Source: Onchocerca lupi (Eukaryota > Nematoda > Chromadorea > Rhabditida > Onchocercidae). From it: 64,000 bases of DNA. Below are positions 58,001-64,000 of the stretch, piece by piece (within the stretch, counting starts at the first letter, position 1; every line of letters begins with the position of its first letter). Under the pieces are notes generated by a model. It did not search any database. It saw only the letters and a list, made by a program, of their open reading frames with translations, and was not told the origin of the DNA. The translations under genes were made by a program, and so were the position numbers. Location of the stretch: positions 46,520-110,519 of the forward strand of contig JAOVVO010000225.1 of NCBI GenBank assembly GCA_028564675.1, written 5' to 3'.

Positions 58001-60632
58001 AGTGAATTTTAATCATTTTTTCATCAAATTTAATCAACCTTGATTAGAACTTTTGATACATAAAATACTTCTAATTTGATCTAAAATTTATGTAATTAGT
58101 CTAATTAAGCTTTAAAATAAATACAACCATAATTACAATTAAAAAGTTACACGTCACGTTATACATCTGGAAGTTACGTTAGTAGGCAATAGATAGGATA
58201 CGCAAAAAATATGGAAAAACTACCTCAAGCATGAATGATTTCGAGAACAGGAAATATTTAAAGATCAAAGAAATAATTTTGGCAATGCTCAATTAATTAT
58301 TCGATTAATTAATGAAAAGTAAAGTCATAAATCATATATCAAACTCTACATTCACATATCAATTTTGATGGGATGATTTATTCTATAACTTCGCATTCGA
58401 TACCAATAATTAATTAGAACAATGTTAATCTATAATTAAAATTAAAATTAAACAATAACTCTTCAAATAATGGAAATATCTTCGTATAGTACGGTATTTT
58501 TGTGAGCTTGAAACCTAAATGCATCAAAACCGTAATATAATAGCATTTTGTTCATTACGGTAAATAATCTCAGAAATACCATCCAATTCCTCTTAAAATT
58601 ATCAAAAAAAAAAGAAATGGATAAAATATATTATCAAATTACTACTGTAATATAAAAAAAAAGAAAGAAATATTTGAAAATTTGTGAGAAAAACAATTAT
58701 GTGAAAAATCATGACGAATATAGCGCATTGATTTATTTTTAAAATTTTAAAAGAATATTATTTGTAAATCAACTGACTATATCAGCAGAGAATAATTAAA
58801 GGATTGAAATAAAGCCAACTGGTTTTTGCAAGGATTTAAAAGAGATTAGTAATAGCAAATAAATCAGAGCTCGAAGCAAAATATTTTAATCAATAATAGA
58901 AAAATTAACCTAAAATAAAAAATATATTTTATTTGATATGACAAATTATATCAAATAATATGAATGAATCAATTAGAATTGTTAGATAATAATTAAAATA
59001 ATCCGAAATTAATTATCTGTAATTGAAATAATAATTATAGTAATATTTCAAATATTTATCTTTTTCCTTCTCTTTTCTATTGAATATTTAAAAATAAGCT
59101 AATGTAATAATTCTTCGATAAACGTTTTTTTTCTTTTTTTTGAAGTTTTTGGAATCGAAATCAAATATTTACAACAATTTTTCTTCATCTTTGATAATTT
59201 ATCGATAAAAATTTGAAAATTTTAAAAGATTGAAAAAATTCACATACCTAGATAAACACATACACACATACATAGACATACTTGCAGATACAGATTCATA
59301 GACAAGCACACATCACCCATACATACATACAACATGAATACGTACATACATACATACATACATACATACATACATACATACATACATACAGGCATACATA
59401 TATATATACATACACACACACACGCACACACACACATACACACATACCTATATATATATGTACATGCCGGTATACGTGTGCAGACATATACACGTACACG
59501 TACCTACATACACATTCACATACAGACATACACATACACGCATGCAAGCATAACATACACTTATTTATCTGTAAGTAGAAATACAGGATCAAATGAGAAA
59601 TTGTAATAATGGAAAGTTTTATGAGCTTCAATCTGTCGATACTGATAACACCATGAGGAGAAAGATAATAATAGTGGCAATCAGAAGAGCATCAAATATA
59701 CTGATAATGATAATGATAAAAGTTTCGACAAACAGCCCTATGCACTGATTTTTTATCACCACCCATCTACCTTGTTGAAATTTTCATTTTTAAGCTGTGC
59801 GAAATTTTTTTCAGCTATCACTCACTAGCCGATTATTTATTACTAAATTAATCTTTGATCCTAGTAATATGACTTGCTTATCAAATGGATGTTAACTTCA
59901 TTTAATTCAAATTATCTATTCGTAGTTAATTCATTGCCGTTTGAAACAGTATTATGAGCTTAAGAATTGATTAATAGATCCTAAGTCCTAATCATTTGGG
60001 CCAAGCTTTGGTATCATTTTTAAGAAGACTAAATCCCTCTAAGCTGATATTTCGAATGATAAAATTTATGCAATTATCAGTAACAAAATGAATGATAATA
60101 CACAATCCATTTCAACAAAATTAGTAAAAATTTGATATGATTAAAATTCTAATAAAATTAAAAATTTCTTCAAAATTAAAAAATTTTTCGTTATGTTAAA
60201 CAAAATTGAAAATTCACAATGAAATTTCATGAAATATACATCAAATTGCATATTAACATAATATTCTCGGCAATTACTCAACCCATCTTATTATTTCGAT
60301 TTGAATAAATAAATCAATGCCAAGATATCATCAATTCCTTTCTCTTTTTATTAAATAAAATCAAAAAATTTGTTTTTTTGAGAAGATCTGAAACTGAAAT
60401 TTTTCCTTAATTGGCAATTTGAATGATAAAGAAAAAATTTTGAATTGAAAAGAACAAAAAATGAAACGAAACAATTTGCAAAATTGAGCTAAAAACCTGT
60501 GAAAAGTCAAAATAAACTAACGGAACAGAAAAAAAAAGCCTTCTCGTTAAATATTTTTACAGTCATTCAGTAGAATTTCAATTCCATTTTAAAAGGAATA
60601 TAATTACTTTTGCAATCATACTAGATAATGAT
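55092..60632. other. Large AT-rich intergenic region, no gene seen
   Basis: Upstream of the ZIP gene on its strand. Extremely AT-rich, with short A runs and TTATTATTATT motifs. I found no exon-like frame with plausible splice sites. The only distinct structure is the microsatellite at 59255-59560. Confidence 0.6.
59255..59560. repeat. CATA/CA microsatellite
   Basis: A (CATA)n array, purest at about 59341-59400, followed by (CA)n, TATATA and mixed ACAT/GTAC units. It produces long open frames on both strands (HTYIHTYIH... and CMYVCMYV...) that are artefacts of the repeat. Confidence 0.95.
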
Positions 60633-60705
60633 CGACCCTGGCAGGACTTGAACCTGCAATCTTCGGATCCGAAGTCCGACGCCTTATCCATTAGGCCACA
60701 GGGCC
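60633..60705 (-). tRNA. tRNA-Arg, anticodon TCG
   Basis: A 73-nt cloverleaf on the minus strand without intron: acceptor GGCCCTG pairs with CAGGGTC (one G-T pair), D arm GCCTAATGGATAAGGC, anticodon stem TCGGA/TCCGA around the loop CTTCGGA (anticodon TCG, reads CGA and, with wobble modification, other CGN codons), T arm GCAGG-TTCAAGT-CCTGC, discriminator G. A and B box elements are intact. CCA is not encoded. A T4 run about 40 nt downstream may terminate Pol III. Confidence 0.96.
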
Positions 60706-63700
60706 AGTGCCTTGATCAGTTCTCGATTTGCTTCGATTGGTGTTTTAAAAAATTTTTTAAAAGTTTCTGTCTGAAAAAAATAATTTGTAAAAATTTGGTA
60801 AAAACGTACATTTTAAGAAAATCTGAAATAAAATTTAATATAAATGGAAATTTTATGACGAAATTCGAATAAAATTATTTAAAATGAAATATTTTATATT
60901 CCTTATTTAAATATATTGTGCGCTTATTTTTTCAACATAAAAGTAAAATGTGTTTTAGTGATTTTGCAATTATTTGATATTCTATTAAATCAATAAAATT
61001 AAGTTATCTTGAGCAATTTATTGATGTAGCAAATTTTTAATTATTGATTAGTGATGTAGTAAATTTTTAATTAACAGTAACAGTAATTAATCAATTAATG
61101 ATGTAGTGAATTTTTAATTAATTGAGAGCAATGATTAATATGCATATATATGAATGATTACATCTTATTCTTATATGATTTATTCCATTTCAATATTTGT
61201 TGGAAAATTTATTAAAATTAGTGAATCATGTGGAACTTTCTGATATTAAAGGATTTTATTAATAGCGAAATTCGCTAATAACAATATGTAAAATTTTGAG
61301 TTTCAATAAAATTCAATGCAAAAGTATTAAATTGTTAAGATTGTGGAAAAATCAAAATATAAAATTCATCGATTATATTATCTATTTCAAAATTGCTTCT
61401 AACGAGTAATTAATAAAAATGTGATAAAATATGATTCTTGATTACAATTATAAAATTAAGCATACATAAAATCAATTCTGATATGATAATTCAGAAAAAT
61501 CAATTTGAAAACATTCAAATTATATTTTACTGGTCGTATGATTTCATTTAAGTAAAGAAGAAAATTGTATGGAAAAGGGCAAAGCTTGTTACTTTTGTAA
61601 TAGGTGATAGATTTGTCAAAAGTAAGAAATAAGAAAAAAAAATTACAAAATGCTGCAATTTTTAAAGTAAAGTTGTGAATAGCTCATTTCCCAAGATTCT
61701 TCGCTCTTTTTTTTTTTTTTCTGACATAATGACAGAGAAATATCAATCTTTTTTTGGTATGAAAAATCAAAAATCAATAATAGTTATTAGTGAAAATTTA
61801 AACCAGTAGTTGGTAAATTGAATTACATTGAACAAAAATTTCATATTGATTACTAAATTTCAAATTTACCAAAAAAAAAAGTTTTTTGAATATGCAATGA
61901 AATTTGTATCGATAGCTGAAACAGATAACGAATGGATTAGATCAAAGAACAGCATGAATACGAAGTTCATCTAGTAAATGGACGACGAATTTTGGACATT
62001 TTAGATGTTCTAGATTTTATCTGAAGATAAAGATCCATTTTTTTCCTGACTGAATGTATTGGATGTTTTGTTAAAAGAATTTACATGTGATTCCAGCAGA
62101 ATCCGCCATTGCTATCACCACTCGCTTTTCAACATCCTTTACTTATATAATCGCAAAACATGTTCATAAATTCTATTTTAACCCTAAACATGGGAATGAA
62201 TCATGTTTTTTCGCAAGCGCACACGTAGAATTCATATTATCGCTATGTATAGACTTATAGCTTATTTGTTTGCTAGTGTAAAAATCAATATTCCAATCAA
62301 TAATAGCAAATTTTGAATTTCGAAACGTTTTTTTTATAATAATCTTATCAATAATTGCATTTGTTCAGATCGATTTGAATCATTGAAAATGCTCTTCGAT
62401 CTTCTTCTTCATCGAAAGCGAAAACATTTAGTGAATAAAATTGATTTAAATCAAAACAACACCTGATAAAATTTTTCCTAGTTATTCAGCTATTCGTATA
62501 AAACAGATTAAAATATAAAAATGCGTTTGTTTTTGAAGTTTCATGTTTTTGCAATTGCAGTATTATTGCTTTTGAAGTTTGCAGTGCAAATTGCATGCTC
62601 TTAAAATCGAATATGTATGCACCTGAAAATTGCCCACTCATTATTTTAAACTGAATAATAGCACTAAAATATACCCTAATTATAGATGCTAAAATAATGC
62701 CAAGAATTGCTGACTGGAGGAGATCGATCAACGTATCTTCTTTGAATTAATTTAATTTGTGCTAAAAATTTCTCTTGAAATTAAAATTTAGAAAAAAAAA
62801 AGAAAAGAATTGCTTGACAAAGTTTTTCTGTTAAAAGTTAAATTACAAATTGAATTTTTTTCTAATTTTACAAATTTATCATTGATTTTTTGCTTTTTTT
62901 TTTAAACAATATATTTTAATAATTATATAAGTTTGAAAACTTGATATTTGAATGAAAAGTTGTCATGTAGTCGTGGAAAATTAAAAATAAAAATGAACTA
63001 GCAATTGAAGCAATCTAGCCCAATTTATGTCAGACTTTTGTGAAATATGAAAGTATTCATATTTCACGAGATCATTGATAAATAGTGTATTGTCGTAAAA
63101 CTCGTTGGAAAAGTTATTAATATTCAGTCGTAATTGGCCTTAAAATCCTATCTTATCTGGACGGTTTTTATTATTAAATCAAAATAAATTCGTTTTTCTC
63201 CGAAACATTCTTTTAAACAGCAATAGAAAATGAGTAAAATAATTTTATTAAAATTTTTCCGATAATTTTCTATTAAAATTTTTCCGAATTCGGCTATCAC
63301 ACCATTATCTGATCTTTTCGAAGGAAATAATTCAAAGTTTTTCGCGGGAAAAAAAAAGGTGTTGGATGGAATGAATAGGAAAAATATTCCATGTGATAAG
63401 GATGAGAATGAAAAAAATATTTCAAAAATTTTTGTCAAGTAACACTTACTATTTTTAAATAATAGGAACATTTTAAAATACGATATTTTGTTTAATGGCA
63501 TAGTCAGAATTGGTCAAGAAATTAATTGAAATTAGTTATTTATGGCCGATATTTCATTTAAAATTTTATTTTAGTTCATCTTTATTTAAATCATGTTTAA
63601 TCAAATAACATGTGAATGTACCTTCCATTTTTGTTTTTGTTATATTTATGCATTTTTTGTAAATTATATATTAATTGATTATTCGTGAAGGATGCATTAA

Positions 63701-64000
63701 ATCTTGCAAAACTTGACATGCATTATGCGCGTGCTAAAAGCATGCATTTTAACTATTTCGAATTTCTATCTTTAAGTAATCACTGAGGCAGTTCAAACAA
63801 GCTAAGCAAACAAATGGATGATAAAATTTCAAATCAATTTAAGAATTAAAATAATCTTATTATATTTATCCATTTTTTCAATCGAATTTATCATTCACTT
63901 CATATATCAATTTATCATTATTTATTTATCATTCACTATTTATATTTATTTATTTATTTATTTATCAATTTATTTTTTTTCAATTTATCATTCATATATA
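60706..64000. other. AT-rich region, no gene seen
   Basis: No supported exon. Open frames at 62486-62731 and 63148-63501 (both minus) are Phe/Ile/Lys-rich without domain likeness. The window ends in TTTATTTATC repeats. Confidence 0.55.

Noticed and set aside
59240..59631. Long open frames on both strands (HTYIHTYIH and CMYVCMYV types)
   Set aside because: They are translations of the CATA/CA microsatellite; the period keeps the frames open.
61940..62014. Short plus-strand frame containing EYEVHLVNGRRILDILD, resembling the Ras switch II strand LDILDTAG
   Set aside because: The DTAG/DTSG motif that should follow is absent, no good donor exists, and no other GTPase motif is found nearby.
63148..63501. 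117-codon minus frame
   Set aside because: Phe/Lys/Ile-rich composition typical of AT-rich noncoding DNA; no motif or splice context.

Overview
The window is nuclear DNA of a nematode, most likely a spirurid/filarial species. It is very AT-rich (about three quarters A+T by eye), full of homopolymer A/T tracts, and its genes are cut into short exons by AT-rich introns with TTTCAG/TTTTAG-type acceptors. Supporting signs are a 22-nt sequence differing at only two positions from the nematode spliced leader SL1, acceptor-like sites just upstream of several start codons, and a very tight two-gene cluster that looks like a nematode operon. The species call is inference. The gene calls come from reading the exons and comparing them with protein families from memory.

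Layout. 162-8209 (+): 3' part of a synaptotagmin-like double-C2 gene; its 5' part lies outside the window. 12.0-12.6 kb: two decayed fragments of nuclear 28S rRNA. 12969-18113 (+): complete six-exon olfactomedin-domain gene with an N-terminal membrane anchor. 18.1-23.5 kb: gene-poor, with a terminal-inverted-repeat element (19666-20281) and tandem repeats. 23573-26996 (+): fatty acid 2-hydroxylase. 28570-30788 (+): NOP10 and, 46 nt after its stop codon, a small one-pass membrane protein, probably one operon. 32529-35940 (-): elongation factor eEF1A in seven exons, one intron starting with GC. 39104-40708 (-): OSTF1-like SH3/ankyrin protein. 41516-43648 (-): NDUFB9, an LYR subunit of respiratory complex I. 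45558-48392: a second, larger terminal-inverted-repeat element filled with TAA-rich satellite and carrying a nested pair of LTRs in inverted orientation around a 49-nt copy of the 3' half of a tRNA-Met. 48898-48919 (-): the SL1-like sequence. 49433-55091 (-): eight-exon ZIP (SLC39) zinc transporter. 60633-60705 (-): tRNA-Arg(TCG). The last 9 kb is otherwise gene-free apart from a CA/CATA microsatellite.

The genes are mostly housekeeping (translation elongation, rRNA pseudouridylation, respiratory complex I, sphingolipid hydroxylation, zinc uptake) with two neuronal or extracellular-type proteins (C2 and olfactomedin). Apart from the NOP10 pair there is no evident functional clustering. The most unusual part is 45.5-49 kb: a palindromic LTR / tRNA-half structure nested in another repeat, with an SL1-like sequence about 0.5 kb away.
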